A DNA stretch of 37,982 nucleotides from an uncultured Bacteroidia bacterium (GTDB lineage: Bacteria; Bacteroidota; Bacteroidia; Bacteroidales; F082). The DNA lies in assembly GCA_902774295.1 (NCBI GenBank), contig CACYHP010000004.1:134489-172470 (forward strand), written 5' to 3'. Position numbers and translations under genes: made by a program. The notes under the pieces were generated by a model, which worked only from the letters and a program-made list of their open reading frames with translations, did no database searches and was not told where the DNA came from. The first letter of the stretch is position 1. Each line of letters begins with the position of its first letter. This document shows, piece by piece, positions 1 through 6,915 of this stretch.

Positions 1-1
1 A

Positions 2-1081
2 GTGACCGACCAACGTGTCAACAAGTCGTGCCTGACCCTCCAAAAGGCGGGTTTTGAGGTGCTTCTTGTGGGTCGTCGGCAACGAAAATCGCCACCTATG
101 GACGAGCGTCCTTACAAATCGCACCGCATGAAACTGCTGTTCGAGAAAGGTCCGTTTTTCTATGCCGAGTTCAATATCCGACTGTTTATTTTCCTGTTGT
201 TCCATCGCTGCCAATGCCTGTTGTCCAACGATTTGGACACCCTTTTGCCGAACTATTGGATTTCAAAGCTTAAAGGCATCCCGCTCATTTACGACAGCCA
301 CGAATATTTCACCGAAGTGCCTGAATTGGTAAGCCGCCCGAAGGTTCAACGTGTTTGGAAACGCATTGAGGAATATGTTGTTCCTAAACTGCCGGAAATG
401 ATTACGGTTTGCCAATCGATAGCAAATCTTTTTCATGAGAAATACGGCATCAAAGTGCATGTTATCCGAAATATCCCGATGAGGAAAATGCTGCCTGCGC
501 CTGCTTCTCGCGAAGAAGTCGGTCTCGATCCGAAAAAGCATATTCTCGTCCTTCAAGGCTCCGGAATCAATATTCATAGAGGTTCCGAAGAGCTTGTTGA
601 TGCGATAGGATATCTCAACGATTGTCAATTAGTTATAATTGGTGGAGGAGATGTGCTCCCAATCCTTAAAGAGAAGGTCGCGGCCAACAATTGGGACGAC
701 CGAGTGAAGTTTTTCCCGCGTATGCCTTATCAGAAAATGATGGCTATAACGCAGCTGGCGGAGTTCGGTTTCACCCTCGACAAAGACACGAATCTGAATT
801 ATCGTTTCAGTCTGCCTAACAAATTGTTCGATTATATCCAGGCTGGAGTGCCGATTATCGCATCGCATCTTACTGAGATTGAACGCATTATAACTCAATA
901 TAATATTGGCACTTTCATCGAAAATCACGAGCCTAAAACCATAGCTGAGACGATTAAAAATGCGTTGGGCGATGAAAAGATTGTGTCTGAATGGAAAAAT
1001 AATCTTATCTTTGCAGCGCAAGATCTCTGTTGGGAAAATGAAGAGGGAGTCTTGTTGAAAATCTATGAAAAATACGTCTGA
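2..1081 (+). CDS. Glycosyltransferase, GT4-like (5' partial)
   Basis: Probable GT-B fold glycosyltransferase that transfers a sugar from an activated donor to a surface glycan or glycolipid; donor and acceptor cannot be read from the sequence. The reading frame is open to the left edge, and its first residues (TDQRVNKSCLTLQKAGFEVL) match the 'TDQRV.K....L...G' helix that normally follows the first beta strand of such enzymes, so the true start is probably upstream of the window and the GTG at 2 is only an apparent start. An N-terminal acceptor domain with YDSHEYFTEVPEL is followed by a C-terminal donor domain holding VLQGSGINIHRGSEEL and LPNKLFDYIQAGVPIIAS, the segment that normally contacts the nucleotide sugar. 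The 3' end overlaps the next glycosyltransferase by 17 bp, so the two are probably co-translated parts of a polysaccharide or glycoconjugate locus extending to the left. Confidence 0.85.
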   Translation: MTDQRVNKSCLTLQKAGFEVLLVGRRQRKSPPMDERPYKSHRMKLLFEKGPFFYAEFNIRLFIFLLFHRCQCLLSNDLDTLLPNYWISKLKGIPLIYDSHEYFTEVPELVSRPKVQRVWKRIEEYVVPKLPEMITVCQSIANLFHEKYGIKVHVIRNIPMRKMLPAPASREEVGLDPKKHILVLQGSGINIHRGSEELVDAIGYLNDCQLVIIGGGDVLPILKEKVAANNWDDRVKFFPRMPYQKMMAITQLAEFGFTLDKDTNLNYRFSLPNKLFDYIQAGVPIIASHLTEIERIITQYNIGTFIENHEPKTIAETIKNALGDEKIVSEWKNNLIFAAQDLCWENEEGVLLKIYEKYV

Positions 1082-2192
1082 TAATCATATACATATCGTT
1101 AGTTTCGACATTCCATGCCCCGTGAATTACGGCGGCGTGATTGACGTGTTTTTCAAGCTTAAAGCGCTCGTAGAACGAGGTTTTAAGGTGCATTTCCATT
1201 GTTTCGAATACGGCAGGGAGCATTCCGAACGCCTTGAGGCTCTTTGCGAAACGACTCAGTATTACAAACGCGATATGTCGTTTTGGAAAGCTTTCAGCAA
1301 AATTCCATATATCGTAACTTCCAGAATATCAGAGGATTTGATTCAGGATTTGCTGAAAGACGACTATCCGATAATCCTTGAAGGACTGCATTCATGCGGC
1401 GTGCTTCTCGACCCGAGGATGAAAGGACGTAAGATTTTCGTGCGTTCGCATAACGTTGAGCACGATTATTACCAATATCTGGCGGAGACCGAGAAAAACC
1501 TGAGGAAAAAGCACTTTTTGAAGATGGAATCGAGGAAACTGCGCAAATTTGAGTCGATTTTGGCTGAAGCCACAGGAGTTCTCGCTATTTCCAACAAAGA
1601 TTACGAGTATTTCAAGGAAAGATTCAATAATGTGTACCTGATTCCGGCATACGCCGGTTTCGATAAGGTGGATGTGCTTGAAGGTCAGGGTGATTTTGTG
1701 CTTTATCACGGAAAACTTGACGTTTCGGAGAATTATAATGCCGCCGAGTTCCTGATAAAAGAGGTGTTTAAAGGCTCTGACATCAAATTGAAGATTGCTG
1801 GCATGAATCCGCCACGTTATCTGGTGAAACTCATTGAAAATGAGCGTAATATTGAGCTTATTGAGAATCCAGAAGACGATGTTTTGCAGGAGCTTATCCG
1901 TAATGCTCAAATAAATATTCTGGTCACAGCCCAGTCGACGGGATTGAAACTGAAATTGTTGAACGCCTTGTTTAACGGTCGTTATTGTGTAGTTAATGAT
2001 AAGATGGTTGAAGGATTGGATATCAACGACTTATGCATTGTAGCCAATACTGCCGACGAGATGAAGACCGTAGTCTCTGACCTTATGACGAAGCCTTTCG
2101 TCGAGGAGCAGGTCGAGATTAGAAAGAGTAGGATGGATGCTTTCTACAACCCTTCGCGTGCCACCGACAAACTTGTGGAGTTACTTGGCTGA
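1065..2192 (+). CDS. Glycosyltransferase, GT4-like
   Basis: A 375-aa protein of the usual size for a complete GT-B glycosyltransferase. The N-terminal half has a glycine-rich acceptor-side loop (PVNYGGVIDVFFKLKALVERG) and IFVRSHNVEHDYYQYLA, typical of bacterial GT4-like enzymes. The C-terminal half has the strand FVLYHGKLDVSENYNAAEFL and a donor-site region around GLKLKLLNALFNGRYCVVN. The classical E-x7-E pair is not obvious, so the family call is at fold level and the substrate is unknown. The ATG at 1065 lies inside the preceding glycosyltransferase gene (17-bp overlap), which indicates translational coupling. The stop codon overlaps the convergent ftsE stop by 12 bp, leaving no room for a separate terminator. 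Confidence 0.85.
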   Translation: MKNTSDNHIHIVSFDIPCPVNYGGVIDVFFKLKALVERGFKVHFHCFEYGREHSERLEALCETTQYYKRDMSFWKAFSKIPYIVTSRISEDLIQDLLKDDYPIILEGLHSCGVLLDPRMKGRKIFVRSHNVEHDYYQYLAETEKNLRKKHFLKMESRKLRKFESILAEATGVLAISNKDYEYFKERFNNVYLIPAYAGFDKVDVLEGQGDFVLYHGKLDVSENYNAAEFLIKEVFKGSDIKLKIAGMNPPRYLVKLIENERNIELIENPEDDVLQELIRNAQINILVTAQSTGLKLKLLNALFNGRYCVVNDKMVEGLDINDLCIVANTADEMKTVVSDLMTKPFVEEQVEIRKSRMDAFYNPSRATDKLVELLG

Positions 2193-2852
2193 TTCGGTGA
2201 TTGTGCCGTTAGCGCAGCTTATCACGCGTGAAGGATATTTCAAAATCAAGTTATAGTTGTGGGTAGCCATCAAGATGGTGGTTCCGTTGTCGCGAATCTT
2301 CATGAGGAGTTTCATGATGTCGTTTGTCGTCTCTGGGTCGAGGTTGCCTGTCGGCTCGTCTGCCAAAATGACATTCGGCCGGTTGAGGAGAGCTCTCGCT
2401 ATTGCCACGCTCTGCTGCTCGCCGCCCGAAAGCTGATGCGGCATCGACTTTCTTTTGCATTGAAGGCCAACGAGTTGCAGCACTTCGTCGATACGCTTGT
2501 TGATGCTGTTTTCGTCTTCCCAGCCCGTGGCTTTCAGCACGAAAGAGAGGTTTTGCTCCACGTTTCTGTCGTAAAGCAGCTGGAAATCCTGAAAGACGAT
2601 GCCGATTTTACGTCTCAGCATCGGGATATCTTTTCTCTTCAGGCTGCATAAATCGTAGCCTGCGATTTTGAAACTGCCGTCTTTTGCCGGTAGATCGGCA
2701 TACAACGTCTTTAATAACGATGATTTTCCGGAGCCGCTTCTTCCAATCAGATACACGAATTCACCTTCAATTATTTCAAGATTGATATTGTTAATTATTA
2801 ATCTATCGTGTTGAAAAACGGAACCGTTATTGATTTTAATTATTGGTATCAT
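2181..2852 (-). CDS. ftsE: Cell division ABC transporter ATP-binding protein FtsE
   Basis: ATPase subunit of the FtsEX complex, which sits at the inner face of the cytoplasmic membrane at the division site and controls peptidoglycan hydrolases. All ABC motifs are present: Walker A GRSGSGKSS (37-45), Q-loop FQDF (87-90), signature LSGGE (141-145), Walker B VILADEP (161-167) and H-loop His198. The length of 223 aa is standard for FtsE, and the sequence fits FtsE better than LolD or MacB (LSGGEQQSVAIARALL, ADEPTGNLDPET). The partner ftsX is not in the window, as is common when ftsE is scattered in Bacteroidota. The start codon lies at the inner edge of an inverted repeat that brackets the next gene. 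A LolD-type role cannot be fully excluded. Confidence 0.85.
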   Translation of the reverse strand: MIPIIKINNGSVFQHDRLIINNINLEIIEGEFVYLIGRSGSGKSSLLKTLYADLPAKDGSFKIAGYDLCSLKRKDIPMLRRKIGIVFQDFQLLYDRNVEQNLSFVLKATGWEDENSINKRIDEVLQLVGLQCKRKSMPHQLSGGEQQSVAIARALLNRPNVILADEPTGNLDPETTNDIMKLLMKIRDNGTTILMATHNYNLILKYPSRVISCANGTITESAK

Positions 2853-2867
2853 TGATAATTTGTTTAA

Positions 2868-2924
2868 ATGTGTTACTTCGTAAATGTGTTGCTTCGCAAA
2901 ATGTGTTACTCCCTGCGGTCGTAA
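2868..2924. repeat. Mini-hairpin cluster (left of the four-helix-bundle gene)
   Basis: Three successive units each begin with ATGTGTT and continue with a small palindrome: TTACTTCGTAA, TTGCTTCGCAA, and a longer TTAC...GTAA unit holding CTCCCTGCGGTC. A related cluster lies on the other side of the gene in the opposite orientation. No coding potential is visible. The function is unknown; it may be extragenic palindromic repeats or transcript-end structures. Confidence 0.55.
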
Positions 2925-3269
2925 TTAATTCTTTGATGATTTATATATTATGTAACTTATTAGATTTAATATATTTTTTAATTTATCTTGTAATTCTTTT
3001 GTTGATGGATACTTTTCTGATTGATCACATAGTATTAACCAATATTTTGTTTCAACTGCTTCTTTGTGTGCTATTTTTAATTTATGTATAAAATCATTCT
3101 TACTTTCAGGAGATTGTGCTTCATGAATGTTTGCTCCAATTGATGTACCAGATCTTAATAATTGTTTGGAAATTACAAATTTGTTTAATTTATCAAGTTT
3201 TTCACAAAATTTTATAATCTCTAACGCAAATTCTATGCTCAAATCTAATATTTTATTCTCTTGTTTCAT
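2925..3269 (-). CDS. Four-helix-bundle protein (S23/IVP family)
   Basis: A 114-aa protein of the four-helix-bundle family first known from ORFs inside 23S rRNA intervening sequences (TIGR02436-like). It is helix-rich throughout, with the family core LLRSGTSIGANIHEAQSPES (about residues 38-57) and a KLKIAHKEAVETKYWL helix. The family is thought to form small oligomeric helical bundles and has no established function. The gene is markedly more AT-rich than ftsE and the TPM/lemA genes on either side and is bracketed by an inverted repeat, so it looks acquired. It is preceded by an AT-rich leader without a Shine-Dalgarno, normal for this phylum. It has no operonic partner. Confidence 0.9.
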   Translation of the reverse strand: MKQENKILDLSIEFALEIIKFCEKLDKLNKFVISKQLLRSGTSIGANIHEAQSPESKNDFIHKLKIAHKEAVETKYWLILCDQSEKYPSTKELQDKLKNILNLISYIIYKSSKN

Positions 3270-3300
3270 ATCTTTTGGTTATTTAAACAAATTAATCAAA

Positions 3301-3375
3301 TAGACCGTTAGGTCACACATTGCGCGTTAGCGCACAAATTAGCCAAAGGCTATCACATTGCGACCGTAGGGAGCA
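3301..3375. repeat. Mini-hairpin cluster (right of the four-helix-bundle gene)
   Basis: Four short palindromes are spaced by acacatt, acaaatt and atcacatt-like linkers: GACCGTTAGGTC, GCGCGTTAGCGC, AGCCAAAGGCT and the imperfect GCGACCGTAGGGAGC. The last is the inverted counterpart of the CTCCCTGCGGTC unit in the left cluster. The cluster runs right up to the stop codon of the TPM-domain gene, so it would form the 3' end of that transcript. Function unknown. Confidence 0.55.
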
Positions 3376-4209
3376 TCACCATTTTGATGAGCCGCCGCCG
3401 CCGCCGAAGTGACCGCCTCCGAATCCACCGAAGCCTCCGGAGCCACCGCCCCATGAGCCACCGGAACCGCCCCAGCTGCCGCTGCTTCTGCCGCCTCTCG
3501 ACATCATGCTGCCGAGGAACAATCCTTCCCAGAAGCCCATTCTTCTGCCGGAAGAGCCGTTGCCTCCTTTGTTGCCTCCTTTGCGTGATGCGCTGATTAG
3601 CAATATCACAAAGACAAGGGCGAAAAACACCACCATCACGCCGACAAAGTCGTCATCGCTGTTGCCGGTGTATCTGTCGCTTTTGTAAGCTCCCGACGCC
3701 AGCCCGATGATAGCGTTTACAGCGTTGTCGATGCCTCTGTAATAATCGCCCTCCTTGAAGGCGGGAATCATCTCTTTGGTGCGGATGCCATAGTTGACTG
3801 CATCTGTGACGTATGGCTCCATGCCATAGCCCACCTGTATCGAGACATCGCCCAGCTCATCGGCCGTTTTAGGTTTCACAAGTATCACAACGCCGTTGTT
3901 GTTTTTTGTTCCGACACCCCATTTCTCGCCAATCTGATAGGCGAAATCATCAGACGTGGTGCCGTTTAAGCTCAACACAGTCACAACGCATATCTGAGTT
4001 GATGTGCTGTCGTTATACGCCACCAGCTTGTGTTCCAAAGCGTTCTCCTGCCTGTCGGTAAGGATGTCGGCGAAGTCGTTGACAAGACGCGGAGGGTTAG
4101 GCCTTGCGGGGATTTTCTGTGCAAAACCTATGTTTGCAAGTAGCAATAAACCTGTAAGGACAAGGAAAGCCTTGTCCCAACAGGTCGTTTTATGTTTTGT
4201 CGTCATCAT
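3376..4209 (-). CDS. TPM-domain (YgcG-like) membrane protein
   Basis: A 277-aa exported protein anchored by one helix. Residues 1-30 are a signal peptide (LVLTGLLLLANIGFAQ). A TPM domain follows (about 35-170; LVNDFADILTDRQENALEHKL, TQICVVTVLSLNG, WGVGTKNNNGVVILV, YGMEPYVTDA). A transmembrane helix is at about 190-206 (VGVMVVFFALVFVILLI), then a basic stretch and a long Gly/Ser-rich tail ending GGGGGSSKW. TPM domains are known from the photosystem II repair factor TLP18.3 and bacterial YgcG; some have phosphatase activity. The start overlaps the lemA stop by one base (TAATG), so both are one operon. LemA-TPM pairing is very common and suggests a joint but undefined envelope role. The low-complexity tail may be unstructured. 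Confidence 0.88.
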   Translation of the reverse strand: MMTTKHKTTCWDKAFLVLTGLLLLANIGFAQKIPARPNPPRLVNDFADILTDRQENALEHKLVAYNDSTSTQICVVTVLSLNGTTSDDFAYQIGEKWGVGTKNNNGVVILVKPKTADELGDVSIQVGYGMEPYVTDAVNYGIRTKEMIPAFKEGDYYRGIDNAVNAIIGLASGAYKSDRYTGNSDDDFVGVMVVFFALVFVILLISASRKGGNKGGNGSSGRRMGFWEGLFLGSMMSRGGRSSGSWGGSGGSWGGGSGGFGGFGGGHFGGGGGSSKW

Positions 4210-4802
4210 TAGAATTCAACTTTTGGTGCTGTATCAGCTCCTGCCTGTGCCTTGAAATATCCGACTTTCTCAAAGTCAAACATTCCGGCGATGATGTTGC
4301 GTGGGAACATCCTGATATACTGGTTGTAATTCCTTGCCGACTCGTTGAATTTCTGGCGTTCCACCGTGATACGGTTCTCAGTTCCTTCAAGTTGTGACTG
4401 CAACGCCATGAAGTTCTCGTTAGCCTTCAATTCCGGGTAACGCTCCATGTTGACAAGGAGTCTTGATAATGCACCTGACAGATTGTCTTGAGCTTCCTGG
4501 AACTGTGTGAGTTGTTCAGGAGTGATGTTGCTTGGGTCAATGGTGATGCTTGTGGCTTTTGCACGAGCCTCGATGACTTCTTTCAGCGTGTTGGCTTCGT
4601 GTGATGCATAGCCTTTGACTGTTAACACGAGGTTAGGGATGAGGTCGGCACGACGCTGATACACGTTCTCCACCTGAGCCCATTGAGCCTCAACGCCTTC
4701 CTGACGCTGAACCATGCCGTTGTATGATCCTTTAATCCAAGCGTAGATGGCTAAAACGACTACTACGACAATGATGATTGTAATTAAGCCTTTCTTTTTC
4801 AT
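4209..4802 (-). CDS. lemA: LemA family protein
   Basis: A 197-aa LemA-family protein: one N-terminal membrane helix (about residues 5-23, LITIIIVVVVVLAIYAWI), then a long helical domain outside the membrane. Family signatures are YNGMVQRQEGVEAQWAQVEN, YQRRADLIPNLVLTVKGYA and FNESARNYNQYIRMFPRNII, ending FDFEKVGYFKAQAGA. LemA proteins are widespread but have no defined biochemical activity. The gene lies 18 bp downstream of htpG on the same strand and is directly coupled to the TPM gene by a TAATG junction. It may therefore be read from the htpG promoter as an htpG-lemA-TPM unit; no separate promoter is visible in the 18-bp gap. Confidence 0.93.
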   Translation of the reverse strand: MKKKGLITIIIVVVVVLAIYAWIKGSYNGMVQRQEGVEAQWAQVENVYQRRADLIPNLVLTVKGYASHEANTLKEVIEARAKATSITIDPSNITPEQLTQFQEAQDNLSGALSRLLVNMERYPELKANENFMALQSQLEGTENRITVERQKFNESARNYNQYIRMFPRNIIAGMFDFEKVGYFKAQAGADTAPKVEF

Positions 4803-4820
4803 CTTTTTAAGCTTTATAAG

Positions 4821-6722
4821 TTATTTAATTGTGTTAAAATTCCTATTTATGAACTCACTTAACTCTTTGCCTTTCAATAAGTTCTTCGACAATCTTGCCA
4901 AGTCATACAGCTGGTTGATGACGGCTTTGCGTTCCTCTTCCGGCTTGTCGAGCAACGTGGCGATTGCTGCGTTGTTGGTGTTGAGCATCAGGGTGTAGTT
5001 GTCTGGCATGTCGCCCCACATCGGCATTCCGCCCATCTGGTTCATCTCCTTGTAACGGCGCATCCACTCGTTTTGGATAATCTCGACAGGAGCCTCCTTT
5101 TCGTCCAAAGTGCTGAACTCCACGTTGAAGTGCGTCTTGTCGATGATGTCCTCAAAGGCTTTCTTCACCTCTTCCTTCTGCTTGTCGTCGAGCTTAGAGT
5201 CTTTCTTGACGTCTTCTTTCTCAATGAGTTTGTCGATGGTGTTGGAGTCGACTCTCGCAAACGAGGTGTGCTCAAACTTCTGTTCAAACGTGCTGATGAA
5301 GTGCGAATCGAGCATTCCGTCGAGCATCAGGACATTGTAGCCGCGCTCCTTGGCCTTTTCGATGTTTGTGTATTGCTCATCAAGATTTGTCGCGTACAAA
5401 TATACGACATTTCCGTCTTTGTTTTTCTGATTTTCCTCAATTAATTTTTTATATTCCTCGATGGTGTAATATTTGCCGTCAGTATCCTTGAAAAGCATGA
5501 ATTTTTCGGCTCTTTCGAAGAATTTAGGGTCGGCAATCATGCCGTAAACGATGAAAATCTTGATGTCGTCCCATTTCTTCTCGTAGTCCTCGCGGTCTTT
5601 CTTGAAGAGTTCCTCGAGTTTTTCCGCCACCTTTTTAGTAATATAAGACGAGATTTTCTTCACGTTTTGGTCGTTTTGCAGGAACGAACGGCTCACGTTC
5701 AACGGTATGTCGGGTGAGTCGATGACGCCGTGCAGGAGACTTAAGAAATCTGGCAAGATACCCTCTACGGAATCGGTGACGAACACCTCGTTGCAGTAGA
5801 GCTGTATCTTGTTGCGCTGGAATTCGTAGCGGTTGGAAATCTTAGGGAAATAAAGGATTCCGGTGAGGTTGAACGGGTAGTCGACGTTCAGATGGATGTG
5901 GAACATCGGCTCTGTGAAGTTCATCGGATACAAAGTGTGATAAAACTCGTTGTATTCCTTGTCCTCGATGGTCGACGGGGCTTTCTTCCAAAGTGGTGCC
6001 ACGTCGTTGATAATCCAAGGCTTCTCGACCTCTTTTGTCTTCGGCTTGCCGTCTTTGTCAGTCTCGCCTTCGACAGGCTCCTGCACCTTCTTTGTGCCAA
6101 ACTGAATCGGCACCGACATGAATTTGCAGTATTTGTTGAGTAGTTCGCGTATCTTGCTTTCTTCGAGGAAGTCGGCGCAATCGTCAGCGATATAAAGGAT
6201 TACGTCTGTTCCGCGGTTGCCCTTGGCGATAGGGTTCATCGTGTACTCAGGCGAGCCGTCGCATTCCCAGATCACGCCTTTCTCGTCGGCGCCTTGGGTG
6301 TATGACTTGGTGATTAAAGACACTTTAGAAGAGACCATGAAGGCGGAATAGAAGCCCAAGCCAAAATGTCCGATTATGTTGGCAGCTTCAGCCTCGCTGT
6401 TGGTCTTGAATCTCTCCACGAATTCGGTGGCGCCGGAGAATGCTATCTGGTTGATGTATTTGTCGACTTCAGCCTCTGTCATGCCGATGCCGTTGTCGCG
6501 CACGGTGATGGTCTTTTTCTTCTTGTCGACCTCCACACGTACTGTCAAATCGCCAAGCTCGCCGTTGAATTCGCCAGCAGATGCTAAGGTTTTCAGCTTC
6601 TGTGTGGCATCGACGGCATTGCTTATTATCTCACGTAAAAATATCTCGTTTTCCGAGTATAAAAACTTTTTAATCACCGGAAAAATGTTTTCCGTTTTGA
6701 CACCTATAGAACCGTTTGCCAT
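4821..6722 (-). CDS. htpG: Chaperone protein HtpG (bacterial Hsp90)
   Basis: A cytoplasmic ATP-dependent dimeric chaperone of 633 aa, normal for the family. The N-terminal GHKL ATPase domain shows REIISNAVDATQK (ATP/Mg-binding Asn), VRDNGIGMTEAEVDKYI and GHFGLGFYSAFMV with the lid glycines. The middle domain contains the conserved stretch DSPDIPLNVSRSFLQNDQNV with the catalytic-loop Arg. The C-terminal dimerisation domain includes MGGMPMWGDMPDNYTLMLN. An acidic/basic insertion (EPVEGETDKDGKPKTKEVEK) sits between the N and middle domains, as in other Bacteroidota HtpG. A leader of about 120 nt contains a large palindrome, preceded by a sigma-54-like promoter with an operator-like palindrome at 6841-6881. 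This layout is shared with grpE. Confidence 0.98.
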   Translation of the reverse strand: MANGSIGVKTENIFPVIKKFLYSENEIFLREIISNAVDATQKLKTLASAGEFNGELGDLTVRVEVDKKKKTITVRDNGIGMTEAEVDKYINQIAFSGATEFVERFKTNSEAEAANIIGHFGLGFYSAFMVSSKVSLITKSYTQGADEKGVIWECDGSPEYTMNPIAKGNRGTDVILYIADDCADFLEESKIRELLNKYCKFMSVPIQFGTKKVQEPVEGETDKDGKPKTKEVEKPWIINDVAPLWKKAPSTIEDKEYNEFYHTLYPMNFTEPMFHIHLNVDYPFNLTGILYFPKISNRYEFQRNKIQLYCNEVFVTDSVEGILPDFLSLLHGVIDSPDIPLNVSRSFLQNDQNVKKISSYITKKVAEKLEELFKKDREDYEKKWDDIKIFIVYGMIADPKFFERAEKFMLFKDTDGKYYTIEEYKKLIEENQKNKDGNVVYLYATNLDEQYTNIEKAKERGYNVLMLDGMLDSHFISTFEQKFEHTSFARVDSNTIDKLIEKEDVKKDSKLDDKQKEEVKKAFEDIIDKTHFNVEFSTLDEKEAPVEIIQNEWMRRYKEMNQMGGMPMWGDMPDNYTLMLNTNNAAIATLLDKPEEERKAVINQLYDLARLSKNLLKGKELSEFINRNFNTIK

Positions 6723-6754
6723 AATATTATAATTTGTTAATTTTCAATATGTTC

Positions 6755-6830
6755 CGTCATTTCGAGCGTAGTCGAGAAATCTCCTTCATGTTTGAGATTT
6801 CTCCGCTCCCTTCGGTCGGTCGAAATGACG
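6755..6830. repeat. Large intergenic palindrome in the htpG leader
   Basis: The outer arms CGTCATTTCGA (6755-6765) and TCGAAATGACG (6820-6830) are perfect inverse complements. Inner arms GAGAAATCTC and GAGATTTCTC pair as well, giving a branched or bulged hairpin of about 76 nt. This is a familiar type of Bacteroidota extragenic palindrome. It lies between the predicted htpG promoter and the start codon, so the mRNA would carry it. A fragment of the same repeat (CGGTCGGTC.AAATGACG) occurs inside pcrA. Confidence 0.8.
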
Positions 6831-6840
6831 AGAGGGATAC

Positions 6841-6881
6841 ATCAAATATTATGCCATTTTTTTATTACTGACAAAATGTCA
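6841..6881 (-). promoter_or_regulatory. Putative sigma-54-like promoter plus palindromic operator for htpG
   Basis: On the minus strand the order is TGACATTTTGTCA (6881-6869), a 12-nt spacer, then TGGCATA-N4-TTGAT (6856-6841). The second part has the GG-N10-G spacing of sigma-54 promoters, but the -12 element reads GA rather than GC. The same palindrome, spacer length and promoter-like element occur upstream of grpE. The palindrome also overlaps the expected -33 region of the divergent methyltransferase promoter. The site is seen directly; its use by RpoN is inference. Confidence 0.5.
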
Positions 6882-6891
6882 ATAATTTTTG

Positions 6892-6899
6892 TATTTTTG
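6892..6899 (+). promoter_or_regulatory. Bacteroidota -7 promoter element (methyltransferase gene)
   Basis: TATTTTTG matches TAnnTTTG and lies 17 nt before the ATG at 6916. No clear -33 TTTG is present; the TGACAAAATGTCA palindrome (6869-6881) occupies that zone and could act as an operator for this gene. Confidence 0.5.
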
Positions 6900-6915
6900 C
6901 AAAAATAAAAATTAA

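Larger units (their letters stand above)
2851..3300. repeat. 450-bp segment bounded by near-perfect terminal inverted repeats
   Basis: The left arm, 2851-2869, and the right arm, 3281-3300, are inverted copies: the 14-base core ATTTAAACAAATTA matches exactly and the outer part (TCAA) follows after a 1-nt indel. The interval contains only the four-helix-bundle gene and a cluster of mini-hairpins. The arms could pair in RNA to form a long stem around the gene. This resembles 23S rRNA intervening sequences, whose ends pair and which encode the same protein family, but this copy is not in an rRNA gene. The AT-rich composition raises the odds of a chance match. Confidence 0.5.

Noticed and set aside
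2925..3269. Toxin-antitoxin gene next to ftsE
   Set aside because: The protein matches the S23/IVP four-helix-bundle family and has no partner gene.
2868..3375. CRISPR-like array because of spaced short palindromes
   Set aside because: The palindromes differ in sequence, the spacers are only 5-8 nt and nearly constant, and there is no cas gene.
3384..3688. Arg/Pro-rich plus-strand ORFs opposite the TPM gene
   Set aside because: They mirror the Gly-rich tail of the TPM protein on the other strand and have no family features.
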